From: CAIWHR01 sp963717695
Lineage (GTDB): Bacteria > Pseudomonadota > Gammaproteobacteria > Burkholderiales > Casimicrobiaceae
NCBI GenBank assembly: GCA_963717695.1
Contig: CAVQWR010000003.1
Coordinates: forward strand, 372,001-436,000
Reading direction: 5' to 3'
DNA length: 64,000 nt
Positions 38,118-47,017 of the stretch are shown here, one piece after another (within the stretch, counting starts at the first letter, position 1; every line of letters starts with the position of its first letter). The notes below the pieces were generated by a model, which did not search any database, was not told the origin of the DNA, and saw only the letters and a program-made list of their open reading frames with translations. A program made the position numbers and the translations under genes.

Positions 38118-39678
38118 ATGCCCGACCCGACTCCCGTTTCCGTTCGCCCCGTCGTGCTGCTGATTCTCGACGGCTTCGGCTGCCGGGAAGCCACCTCCGA
38201 CAACGCGATCGCGCAGGCAAGGAAGCCCAACTGGGATCGCCTGCTGGCAAGCTGCCCGCACACGTCGATCGACGCCTCGGAGCTCGCCGTCGGGCTGCCC
38301 GGCGGCCAGATGGGGAATTCGGAAGTCGGGCATCTCAACATCGGCGCGGGCCGCGTGGTCTACCAGGACCTGACGCGGATCGACCTCGCGATCCGGGATG
38401 GCGACATTCGCCGCGAATCCGGTGCTGCGCGACGCTGCAGCAACCGCGGCCGCCACCGGAAACGCGCTGCACGTGCTCGGTCTCGTCTCGCCGGGCGGCG
38501 TGCACAGTCACGAGCGCCACATCGCGGCGATGGTCGAGCTCGCGGCCGCGCAGGGCGTTCCCCGCATTCACGTTCACGCCTTCCTCGACGGCCGCGACAC
38601 GCCGCCGCAAAGCGCCGCCGCTTCGCTCGCCGCCCTCGACGCCGTGTGCGCACGGCATCCGGGCGCGCGCATCGCGTCGATCGTCGGCCGCTATTACGCG
38701 ATGGACCGCGACAAGCGCTGGGAGCGCGTGCAGGCGGCCTACGAGCTCCTCGTCGACGGGCGTGCCGCGCATCGCGCGCCGGACGCCGCCGCCGGACTTG
38801 CCGCCGCCTACGCGCGAGGCGAGACCGACGAGTTCGTCGCCGCCACCGCCATCGTCGCGCCCGGTGCAGCACCCGCGACAATGGCCGACGGCGACACCGT
38901 CGTGTTCATGAATTTCCGCGCGGACCGCGCGCGCGAGATCACGCGCGCGCTGACCGATCCCGCGTTCGACGGCTTTCCCCGGGCACGCGTGCCGAAGCTC
39001 GCCCGCTTCGCATGCCTCGCGAGCTACGGCGACGAGTTCGCGGCGCTGCCGGTCGCGTTCCTGCCGCAGTCGGTCGCGAACGGCTTCGGCGAATTCGTCG
39101 CGAAGCTCGGCCTGAAGCAGCTGCGCATCGCGGAAACCGAGAAATACGCGCACGTCACGTACTTCTTCAGCGGCGGCACCGAGACGCCGTATCCCGGCGA
39201 GGACCGGATCCTGGTTCCGTCGCCGCGCGTCGCGACGTACGACCAGAAACCCGAAATGAGCGCGGGCGAGGTGACCGACCGGCTGGTCGCCGCCATCGCC
39301 GCGGGCACCTACGACGCAATCGTCTGCAACTACGCCAATGGCGACATGGTCGGGCACACCGGCAACCTCGCGGCGGCGACCGCTGCCGTCGAGACGCTCG
39401 ACGCCTGCGTCGGGCGGGTCGTCGATGCGGCGCGAAAGGCCGGCGGAGAGGTGCTGATCACGGCCGACCATGGCAACGCGGAACAGATGTTCGATCCGCA
39501 GACGGGCCAGCCGCATACCGCGCACACTCTGAACCTTGTGCCGTGCGTCTATGTCGGACGACGGGCACAGATGGCGGAGGGCGGCGCGCTGTCGGACATC
39601 GCACCGACGCTCCTCGCAATGCTCGGACTTCCCCCGCCGCCGGAAATGACGGGCCACTCCCTCCTTCGCTTCTCCTGA
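38118..39678 (+). CDS. gpmI: 2,3-bisphosphoglycerate-independent phosphoglycerate mutase (one apparent extra base)
   Basis: A manganese-dependent mutase of about 519 residues in glycolysis. VVLLILDGFG holds the first metal aspartate and GGQMGNSEVGHLNIG the phosphoserine (S68). LVSPGGVHSHERHI, HAFLDGRDTPPQ, FFSGGTETPYPGE and ITADHGNAEQM are conserved blocks. One extra base near 38403 breaks RDGTFAANPVLRD. Everything after it is clean to the stop. Its neighbours downstream are the processing protease and MoeB genes. Confidence 0.94.
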
Positions 39679-40088
39679 GCTGTGCGGTCAGTGGCCGCTC
39701 ACTTTCGGATCCGCGCCCGTACGCGGCGCCCCGGCCCCGAGGAAATCCTGGAAACGAATTGACACGATTCGTCTGTAAGGCGGCGGAACTAAGAATCCCT
39801 CCCGATGCCTTACGCTGGCTTGGCAAGGGAAGTTCATCTCGACGGCAGGGTCTTGGGCGCACCGCCGGTCGCTCAGGCGGTGGCGCCGGTCGGGAACTTG
39901 GCGCCGCCAAGCCCGGCCGAAAACGCCCGCAACGGCCGGATTTCCCAGTCGGACCGTCGATCCTGGCGTAAACGAAGCGCGCCGACCTGCAGGCGTGACA
40001 TCCCCCGGGGAGCGGTATACTTTGGTGACACACGGCCACGGCCGCGTGCCGGTGGGCGCGTGACTGCGGCAAAGGCAAAGGACATGCT
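39679..40088. other. Intergenic region between gpmI and the processing protease
   Basis: This 410-base stretch holds no frame with a recognisable product. It has an inverted repeat GTAAGGC (39775-39781) / GCCTTAC (39807-39813) and an isolated TTGACA at 39759-39764 without a matching -10. A better placed promoter candidate is TATACT at 40016-40021, with GTGACA 15 bases upstream. In related bacteria a murein hydrolase activator gene often sits here; it is absent. Confidence 0.5.
39995..40021 (+). promoter_or_regulatory. Candidate promoter for the processing protease gene
   Basis: GTGACA (39995-40000) and TATACT (40016-40021) are separated by 15 bases, shorter than the usual 17. The -10 matches well. 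It would start transcription about 60 bases before the ATG at 40089. Confidence 0.4.
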
Positions 40089-41510
40089 ATGAGCAACTGG
40101 AAGAAGGCAGGGCTGATCGGGCTGGGAGCGGTGCTGGGTCTCCTGCTTTCGCTGAATTTCTCCGCGATCGCGCAGCGGGACGTGCGCACGCCGATTCCGT
40201 ACGAGGACCTGCAGCTCCTCTCCGCGGTGTTCGGCAAGATCAAGTCGGACTACGTCGAGCCCGTTGCCGACGACAAGCTGATCAAGGAAGCCATCAACGG
40301 GATGGTGCACGGGCTCGACCCGCACTCCGACTTCCTCGATGCGGAGGCGTTCAAGGACCTGCAGATCTCGACGCAGGGCAAGTTCGGCGGCCTCGGCATC
40401 GAAGTCGGCGTCGAGGACGGCGTCGTGCGCGTCGTCTCGCCGATCGAGGACACGCCCGCGTTCCGCGCCGGCATCAAGTCGGGCGACCTGATCGTCAAGA
40501 TCGACGACCTCGCCACGCGCGGGATCCCGCTCACCAAGGCCGTCGAGAAGATGCGCGGCAAGCCGGGCACCGACGTCGTGCTGACCGTCGTGCGCAAGGA
40601 CGTCGACGTGCCGATGACGTTCAAGCTCACGCGCGAGGAAATCAACATCAAGAGCGTGCGCGCGAAGACGATCGAGCCGGGCATCGGCTACATCCGCATA
40701 CGCCAGTTCCAGGACCGCACCGCGGAGGACCTCGCCAAGGCGCTGAAGGACATGTACAAGACGGGCGACCTGAACGGTCTCGTGCTCGACCTGCGCAGCG
40801 ACCCGGGCGGACTCCTCAACCAGGCCGTGGCCGTGTCGGCGGCGTTCCTGCCCAAGGACGTTCTCGTCGTCTACACCGACGGCCGCACGCCCGAAGCGAA
40901 GATGCGCCTGTCGGCGCGGCGCGAGGATTATTCCCGCCGCGGCGAGGACGCCTTCCGCGATCTTCCGCCGGGCGTGAAGAAGGTGCCGATGGTCGTGCTG
41001 GTCGACGGCGGCACGGCGTCGGCCTCGGAGATCGTCGCCGGCGCACTGCAGGACCACAAGCGCGCCACGGTGATGGGCGCGCAGACGTTCGGCAAGGGCT
41101 CGGTGCAGACGATCCTCCCGCTCGGCAACAATGCGGGGCTGAAGCTCACCACGGCGCGCTACTACACGCCGTCCGGCCGCTCGATCCAGGCGAAGGGCAT
41201 CGAGCCCGACATCGCCGTCGACGACGGGCGCGACGCGCGCATCAAGGAAGCGAATCTCGAGAACCATCTCGAGCAGACGAAGGTGATCGCCGCGACCACG
41301 GCGCCGCCGGGTGCTTCCGCGAACGTGCAGACGCCGGCGCCGTCGAAGCCGGGCGCGAAGGATGCAAGGCCGGTGCTCGAGCCCGCGTTCCCGCGCTTCG
41401 AGTTCGGCGCCGCCGACGACTTCCAGCTGACGCAGGCGATCAACCATCTCAAGGGCGAGCCGGTGCTCGCGTCCTCGAAGTCGCTTTCGGCACAGGTGAA
41501 GCCGCAGTAA
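40089..41510 (+). CDS. S41 family C-terminal processing peptidase
   Basis: A 473-residue protease with a signal anchor (LIGLGAVLGLLLSLNFSA), a PDZ domain (about 95-180; FGGLGIEVGVEDGVVRVV, RAGIKSGDLIVKID) and the S41 catalytic core. The nucleophile lies in GGTASASEIVAGAL (serines 311 and 313) and the general-base lysine is K336 in TFGKGSVQT. The C-terminal 70 residues are proline- and alanine-rich. It would act in the periplasm on protein C-termini. It is about the size of CtpA, not the larger Prc. A terminator follows. Confidence 0.93.
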   Translation: MSNWKKAGLIGLGAVLGLLLSLNFSAIAQRDVRTPIPYEDLQLLSAVFGKIKSDYVEPVADDKLIKEAINGMVHGLDPHSDFLDAEAFKDLQISTQGKFGGLGIEVGVEDGVVRVVSPIEDTPAFRAGIKSGDLIVKIDDLATRGIPLTKAVEKMRGKPGTDVVLTVVRKDVDVPMTFKLTREEINIKSVRAKTIEPGIGYIRIRQFQDRTAEDLAKALKDMYKTGDLNGLVLDLRSDPGGLLNQAVAVSAAFLPKDVLVVYTDGRTPEAKMRLSARREDYSRRGEDAFRDLPPGVKKVPMVVLVDGGTASASEIVAGALQDHKRATVMGAQTFGKGSVQTILPLGNNAGLKLTTARYYTPSGRSIQAKGIEPDIAVDDGRDARIKEANLENHLEQTKVIAATTAPPGASANVQTPAPSKPGAKDARPVLEPAFPRFEFGAADDFQLTQAINHLKGEPVLASSKSLSAQVKPQ

Positions 41511-41535
41511 GCGCAAGCAGCAGTTTCACATCGCG

Positions 41536-41562
41536 ACGCCCGGCCCCGCCGGGCGTTTCGTT
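41536..41562 (+). terminator. Rho-independent-type terminator after the protease gene
   Basis: ACGCCCGGC (41536-41544) and GCCGGGCGT (41548-41556) form a perfect nine-pair stem with a CCC loop, followed by TTCGTTAT. The T-run is interrupted, so the strength is uncertain. It lies 26 bases after the stop. Confidence 0.6.
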
Positions 41563-41597
41563 ATGGCGGACTTAAGGAGCGTTCGGGGTTCCCTGAC

Positions 41598-42347
41598 ATG
41601 AACGACGAAGAGCTGCTTCGCTACAGCCGGCACATCCTGCTGACCGAGCTCGGCATCGAGGCGCAGGACAGATTTGCCGCGGCGCACGCGCTCATCGTCG
41701 GCGCCGGCGGCCTCGGCACGCCCGCGGCGCAGTTCCTCGCGGCGGCCGGCGTCGGCACGATCACGCTCTGCGATCCCGACGCCGTCGACCTCACCAACCT
41801 GCAGCGGCAAGTACTCTTCGCGACCGCGGACGTCGGGATGCCGAAGGTCGCAGCGGCGAAGGCGCGACTCGCCGCCGTCAATCCGGAAATCCGCATCGAG
41901 GCGATCGCGTCGCGCCTCGGCCCCGCCGAGCTCGCGCCGCTCGTGCAGGCGGCGACCGTCGTCCTCGACTGCAGCGACAACTTCGCCACGCGCCACGCGG
42001 TGAATCGCGCCTGCGTCGCCGCCGGGCGCCCGCTCGTGTCCGGCGCCGCGATCCGCTTCGACGGGCAGATCGCGGTGTTCGACGCGCGGGACGCCGCGAG
42101 CCCGTGCTACCACTGCCTGTTCGGCGAGGGCGACGAGCTCGAGGAAACGCGCTGCGCCGTGATGGGCGTCTTCGCGCCGCTCACCGGCATCGTCGGCGCC
42201 GTGCAGGCGGCGGAGGCGCTGAAGCTCATCGCGGGCGTCGGCGAATCGCTGGCGGGCCGGCTGCTGCTGCTCGATGCGCTGTCGATGCGCTGGCGCGACC
42301 TTTCGGTCACGCGCGATCCGGCGTGTCCCGTCTGCGGCAGCCGCTGA
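41598..42347 (+). CDS. HesA/MoeB/ThiF family adenylyltransferase
   Basis: A 249-residue E1-like enzyme. The nucleotide loop is GAGGLGTPAAQFLAAAGVG; NLQRQVLFATADVG holds the arginine-glutamine motif; DCSDNFATRHAVNRAC is the third block. The zinc cysteines are in CYHCLF and CPVCGS. It adenylates the C-terminus of a small sulfur carrier (MoaD in molybdopterin synthesis or ThiS in thiamine synthesis). No such carrier is next to it, so MoeB versus ThiF cannot be settled. A MoeB-like assignment is favoured by its place after the S41 protease. Confidence 0.9.
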   Translation: MNDEELLRYSRHILLTELGIEAQDRFAAAHALIVGAGGLGTPAAQFLAAAGVGTITLCDPDAVDLTNLQRQVLFATADVGMPKVAAAKARLAAVNPEIRIEAIASRLGPAELAPLVQAATVVLDCSDNFATRHAVNRACVAAGRPLVSGAAIRFDGQIAVFDARDAASPCYHCLFGEGDELEETRCAVMGVFAPLTGIVGAVQAAEALKLIAGVGESLAGRLLLLDALSMRWRDLSVTRDPACPVCGSR

Positions 42348-42368
42348 GCGCTGCGCGGCGGCGCCGCG

Positions 42369-43763
42369 TCAGCCGCGGGGGCTGAGCGGGGTCGCGGCTT
42401 CGCGTGCCGCGGCGTCCGGCCCTGCCGACATCGCCGCGCCCGAACCGGCCTTCGCGAGGATTGCGCGTCGCACGAAGTCGACGTGCTCGCGCAGCGTGTA
42501 CGCTTCGCTCGCAAAACTCGCAGGCGTATGGATCTGGCCGACCGAGCGCTCGATGCGCTCGAGGTCGCGCATCCACTGCGCGATCGGCAGCGGCGGCGGG
42601 CGGGTCGCGACGTCGCGCTCCAGCAGGGCGAGCTCGCCGTACCAGCGATAGATCCGCGAGCGCACGCGCCAGCGCATGAACTGCGGCAGGAAATTGAGCG
42701 CCGGCACGAGCACCACGACGAGCGGCAGCAGCAGCAGGATCGCGCGCTCGACGAGCGTCGCCGCCCAGAACGGCAGGTACCGGTGCACGATCCCCGGTCC
42801 GTAGCGAATGTGCCGCACCGCGTGTTCCGACACCTCGAGATCGACCGGCGCGGTCGACGGGAATTCGCCCGCGGCCTCGAAGGCGCCCTGCCCGCCGTGG
42901 ATCTCGCGCGCGGCGTCGGTCAGCAGGTTGACGAGCGCCGGGTGCAGGTCGTCGCGCGCCACCAGCATCGACTTGGTCCCGATCAGCGCAACGTCGGTGG
43001 CCGGGATTCCGGCGTCGAGATCGATCGTCCCTGTCGGCAGCGTCAGGCGCGCGATGTAGCTGAACCGTCTCGGATAGGCGTCGGCGCGCGCGAAGCTCAT
43101 CAGCTTGAGGCCCCGGTCCCGCAATGCCTGCTGGATGAGCGGGGTCCCCGCTCCGCCGACGAGCAGCACCGCGTCTATCTCGCCTTTCCGAAGCCGGTCC
43201 ATCGCTTCGCCGCCGCCGATTCCAATGACGTTCGTGTTGTCCGCCGTGACGCCGTTCGCGGCGAGCAGTGGCTCGGCGAGCGTCCGCGTCCCGCTTCCCG
43301 GCACGCCCGTGGCGATCCGGTGGCCGCGCAACTGGTGGAGATTCGTCCAGGTCTGATTCCCGACATAGAAGACCCAGAGCGGCTCGTAGTACAGGCTCGC
43401 CAGCATGACGATGTCGTCGGCCGCGGGGGACGTGGCGACGCCGCCCTGCATGAACGCCACGTCGACGTGCGATTTCGGATCCAGCAGCAGCTTCAGGTTC
43501 TCGGCAGCACCCGCGGTCTGCCGTTCCTCGACGGTGATCCCGTCGCGCGCGAGGATCGCCTTGTAGCGCTGCGCGTACTGGTGATAGAGACCGAAATCGG
43601 CGCCGGACGCGAGCACGATGCGCCGCGGCGGCAGCGGCTGGAGGAACTGGAATCCGATCCAGACGAGCGCGACGACGACGAGGATCGCGATGACCGCGAT
43701 GCGTATCGGGTGCCGCTCGTCGAAGCCGCGGCCCGGTGTGCCCGGATTGTCGATGTCAGCCAT
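42369..43763 (-). CDS. TAXI family solute-binding protein with membrane anchors at both ends
   Basis: A 464-residue protein. One helix lies near the N-terminus (RIAVIAILVVVALVWIGFQF). A TAXI-type TRAP solute-binding domain follows (about 50-325; ASGADFGLYHQYAQRY, VAFMQGGVA, GVPGSGTRTLAEPLL, GGEAMDRLRKGEIDAVLL). A second helix (AILLLLPLVVVLVPAL) and a helical cytoplasmic tail end it. Classical TAXI proteins are free periplasmic binders; this one is tethered. No TRAP permease genes are adjacent, so it may be a sensor or scaffold. The ligand is unknown. Confidence 0.85.
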   Translation of the reverse strand: MADIDNPGTPGRGFDERHPIRIAVIAILVVVALVWIGFQFLQPLPPRRIVLASGADFGLYHQYAQRYKAILARDGITVEERQTAGAAENLKLLLDPKSHVDVAFMQGGVATSPAADDIVMLASLYYEPLWVFYVGNQTWTNLHQLRGHRIATGVPGSGTRTLAEPLLAANGVTADNTNVIGIGGGEAMDRLRKGEIDAVLLVGGAGTPLIQQALRDRGLKLMSFARADAYPRRFSYIARLTLPTGTIDLDAGIPATDVALIGTKSMLVARDDLHPALVNLLTDAAREIHGGQGAFEAAGEFPSTAPVDLEVSEHAVRHIRYGPGIVHRYLPFWAATLVERAILLLLPLVVVLVPALNFLPQFMRWRVRSRIYRWYGELALLERDVATRPPPLPIAQWMRDLERIERSVGQIHTPASFASEAYTLREHVDFVRRAILAKAGSGAAMSAGPDAAAREAATPLSPRG

Positions 43764-43872
43764 CAGGGGAATTCAGGGCATCCCAGCGGAACCAGCTTGC
43801 GCGCACTGCGCCAGCGTCGATCGCCGCGACCGGGTACGCACGATGCGCGTGATCGCGGCTCGAGACGGAGCC

Positions 43873-44442
43873 CTAGCCAAAGAGGAACTTGCGCTGCGCC
43901 TCCCAGCCTTCCTGCGGCGCACGCTTGAAGCCGCTCTTCGCGAAGAGCTGCCAGCGGCCGAGCACGTAGGCGAGCAGCACGCCCGCTTCGGCGGCCGGGT
44001 CGCCCGGCCACGTGCCTGCCGCCTGCGCGATGCGCAGCGCCTGCCGCAGCGCCGCCTCGATGCGCTCGTAGAGCTGGTTCATCCGGGCCTGCAGCCGCTC
44101 GTCCTCGTTGACGAGCGCGTCGCCGATCAGCACCCGCGTCATGCCCGGATTCTTCTCGGCGAAGCCCAGCAGCACCGAGACGATCTGCTGTGCCTGTGCG
44201 GCGCCGTCCTGCGTATCGGTGGCGATCTTGTTGATCAGGGTGAAGAGCGTCGTCTCGATGAATTCGATGAGGCCTTCGAACATCTGGGCCTTGCTCGCGA
44301 AGTGGCGGTAGAGCGCCGCTTCCGACACGTCGAGCTTCGCCGCCAGCGCCGCGGTGGTCACCTTCTCCCCGCGCGGGCTCTCCAGCATCGCCGCGAGCTT
44401 CTGCAGGATCTGGAGGCGGCGTTCGCCCGGCTTCGCGCTCAT
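43873..44442 (-). CDS. slmA: Nucleoid occlusion factor SlmA
   Basis: A 189-residue TetR-type protein. The helix-turn-helix is KVTTAALAAKLDVSEAALYR followed by HFASKAQMFEGLIEFIE, the SlmA pattern. SlmA binds chromosomal sites and blocks FtsZ ring assembly over the nucleoid. The position next to argB is a known betaproteobacterial arrangement. Its ATG overlaps the argB stop by four bases. The C-terminal FKRAPQEGWEAQ matches the family. Confidence 0.92.
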   Translation of the reverse strand: MSAKPGERRLQILQKLAAMLESPRGEKVTTAALAAKLDVSEAALYRHFASKAQMFEGLIEFIETTLFTLINKIATDTQDGAAQAQQIVSVLLGFAEKNPGMTRVLIGDALVNEDERLQARMNQLYERIEAALRQALRIAQAAGTWPGDPAAEAGVLLAYVLGRWQLFAKSGFKRAPQEGWEAQRKFLFG

Positions 44443-45374
44443 GCGGTCCTGCTTGCGGCTGCCGGGGCGCGGGCGTGCACCGGCACGGCATCGTCGGCGC
44501 GGATCATCGTGCCCACGCCTTCGTTGGTCAGCACCTCGAGCAGCAGCGCGTGCTCGACGCGGCCGTCGATGATGTGCGAGCTCGCGACGCCGTTGCGGAC
44601 GGCATCGAGCGCCGAGCCGATCTTCGGCAGCATGCCGCCCGAGATCGTGCCGTCGGCGAAGAGTGCATCGATCTCGCGCGCGGTGAGCCCCGTCAGCAGC
44701 GTGCCGTGCTTGTCGAGCACGCCCACCGTGTTGGTCATCAGCACGAGCTTCTCGGCACGCAGCGTCTCGGCAAGCTTGCCCGCGACGAGATCGGCGTTGA
44801 TGTTGTACGCCTCGCCGTCGTCGCCCACCCCGATCGGCGCGACGACCGGGATGAAGTCGCGCGAATCGAGCAGCTGGATGATCTCGGGGTCGATGCGCTC
44901 GATCTCGCCGACGAGGCCGATGTCGACCAGCTCGTCGTCCTTGGTCTCGCTTTTCAGCAGCATCTTCCGCGCGTGGATGAACGCGCCGTCCTGCCCGGTC
45001 AGGCCGACGGCCTTGCCGCCGTGCTGGTTGATGAGGCCGACGATTTCCTGGTTGAGCTCGCCCAGCACCATCTCGACGACGTTCATCACGCGGGCATCGG
45101 TGACGCGCATCCCCTGGCGGAACTCGCTCTGGATGCCCATCTTCTTCAGAAGGTCGCCGATCTGCGGGCCGCCGCCATGGACGATCACGGGATTCATTCC
45201 GACGAGCTTCAGCATCACGACGTCGCGCGCGAAGCCCGCCTTCAGAGCGGGCTCGGTCATCGCGTTGCCGCCGTACTTGATGATGATCGTCTTGTCGTGA
45301 AAACGCTGGATGTACGGGAGCGCCTCCGCGAGGATTTGCGCCTTGAGGGCGGCGTTGACGGCGTCGATCGGCAT
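44439..45374 (-). CDS. argB: Acetylglutamate kinase
   Basis: A 311-residue amino-acid kinase for the second step of arginine synthesis. ATP and substrate motifs are IIIKYGGNAM, VHGGGPQI, GLTGQDGAF and YNINADLVAGKLAE, with MTNTVGVLDK and GTISGGMLPK following. The last 12 residues are an alanine-rich extension. It is cytoplasmic. The gene is followed by slmA with an overlap. Confidence 0.97.
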   Translation of the reverse strand: MPIDAVNAALKAQILAEALPYIQRFHDKTIIIKYGGNAMTEPALKAGFARDVVMLKLVGMNPVIVHGGGPQIGDLLKKMGIQSEFRQGMRVTDARVMNVVEMVLGELNQEIVGLINQHGGKAVGLTGQDGAFIHARKMLLKSETKDDELVDIGLVGEIERIDPEIIQLLDSRDFIPVVAPIGVGDDGEAYNINADLVAGKLAETLRAEKLVLMTNTVGVLDKHGTLLTGLTAREIDALFADGTISGGMLPKIGSALDAVRNGVASSHIIDGRVEHALLLEVLTNEGVGTMIRADDAVPVHARAPAAASRTA

Positions 45375-45649
45375 GGCGGAAGGCGAGCCCTCGGACGGGC
45401 CCGGATTGGTTTCTGACGGCGCGGGATCCCTCTGTGGATTGTACCGGAAGCGGCGCGCCGCGAAATGCCGCGCATCACGGCCCGCCGCCGTCCGCCCGGC
45501 AAGTGAGCCCTGACTGAATCAGGCGGCGCGACTTCGAATCGAAAGCACCCGCCGCGCGAATTTTTGCTATCGTTGGCGACGATGCCGATTTCCCACGCCG
45601 CCGACCTCCGCCGGATCGCGCACTGCCGCCGCACGCCGGACGCACGCTG

Positions 45650-47017
45650 ATGCGTCTCGCGATCATCCGGCAGCGCTACTCGCCCGGCGGCGCGATCGAG
45701 AGCCGGCTCGAGGCGGCGCTCGCCGCGCTGCTCGAGCGAAATGTCGCCATCTCGCTCTACACGCGCTCGTGGGACGAGCCGCGGCTGCAGCTGATCGAGA
45801 CGGTGCTGTGCAATCCCCCTTACTTCGGAAGCCTGTGGCGCGAGTGGAGCTTTGCGCGCTCGGTCGGCCGGGCCATCGGCAGCGCCAAGGTCGATCTCGT
45901 CGAGGCGCACGACCGCGTGTCCTGCTGCGACGTCTACCGTGCCTGGGATGGCGTCTACGCGAGCTGGCTCGCGCAGCGCTACAAGGGGGCGTCGTGGCTG
46001 ACGCTGATGCGGCAGCGGCTGTCCGCAACGCATCAGTACATGCTGCGTGCCGAACGGCGCGTGTTCGCAAGCCCCTGGCTGCAGGCGGTGATCTGCCCGT
46101 CGAAAATGGTGAAGAACGAGATCCGCGAGCGCTTCGGCGTGCCCGAGGCGAAGCTGCACGTCATCTACAACTCGGTCGACACCGCCGTGCTGCATCCTGG
46201 CCTGCGCACCGAACGTCCGACGGTCCTCGAGCGGCATCGCATCAACCCCGACGCGACCATATTCCTCCTCGCCTGCACCGGCTACGAGCACAGCGGCGCC
46301 GGCGACGCCATCGAGGCGCTGGCGGAACTGCCGCCACCCACGCACCTCATCATTGCCGGTCGCAGCCGCCACGCGGAGCGCTATCGGGAGCTGGCGCGCG
46401 AATTCGGCGTCGCCGACCGGATCACCGTCGCCGACCCGGAAGTCGATCTGCGCTCCTATTACGGCGCCGCCGACGTCTTCGTGCTGCCGACGCTGTACGA
46501 CCCGGCACCTGATTCGACGCTCGAAGCAATGGCCTGCGGCCTGCCCGTCGTGACCAGCACCAAGTCGGGCGCGGCGGAGCTGCTGCTCGAGCACGACGCC
46601 GGATTCGTGTGCCCGGCCGGGGACGTCGCCGGCCTTGCGGCGCAGATGCGTTCGCTGCTTGCGCCCGAAACGCGCGAGCGCCTCGGCGCCAACGCGCGCA
46701 AGGCGGCGCTGCCCCTCTCGCCCGCCGCGATCACGCTGCAGCTCGTGCTCCTCTACCGCGACCTTCTCGCGGCGACGGTGACGGCGCGGGAAAAAGGCAA
46801 GGCGATACGCAAGGCGCGGGGAGCCTCGCCCTCGGTGCCTCGTTCGGTTCCCGCGAGCGACGCCGCATCCGCGCCGCCCGATATTCCTCCTGGCGCGGAG
46901 CCTGCCGCCGTCGAATCCATGCCGGAGGCGGAGCCTCCGGTGGTGGCGGCGAGCGGCGCTCCGCCGGCGTCCGATGCCGCCGTTCCGCGGGAAGCGAAGG
47001 ACGGCGAAGGACGCTAG
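45650..47017 (+). CDS. GT4 family glycosyltransferase (LPS core type)
   Basis: A 455-residue protein. The N-terminal domain begins MRLAIIRQRYSPGGAIESRL. The C-terminal GT-B domain has KLHVIYNSVDTAVLHPG, LIIAGRSRHAERY and the donor-site DSTLEAMACGLPVVTS with the conserved glutamate. It resembles WaaG-like glucosyltransferases. The last 80 residues are proline- and alanine-rich and of low complexity, beyond the catalytic fold. The stop overlaps the convergent WbpM-like gene by four bases. Its sugar and acceptor are not known. Confidence 0.88.
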   Translation: MRLAIIRQRYSPGGAIESRLEAALAALLERNVAISLYTRSWDEPRLQLIETVLCNPPYFGSLWREWSFARSVGRAIGSAKVDLVEAHDRVSCCDVYRAWDGVYASWLAQRYKGASWLTLMRQRLSATHQYMLRAERRVFASPWLQAVICPSKMVKNEIRERFGVPEAKLHVIYNSVDTAVLHPGLRTERPTVLERHRINPDATIFLLACTGYEHSGAGDAIEALAELPPPTHLIIAGRSRHAERYRELAREFGVADRITVADPEVDLRSYYGAADVFVLPTLYDPAPDSTLEAMACGLPVVTSTKSGAAELLLEHDAGFVCPAGDVAGLAAQMRSLLAPETRERLGANARKAALPLSPAAITLQLVLLYRDLLAATVTAREKGKAIRKARGASPSVPRSVPASDAASAPPDIPPGAEPAAVESMPEAEPPVVAASGAPPASDAAVPREAKDGEGR

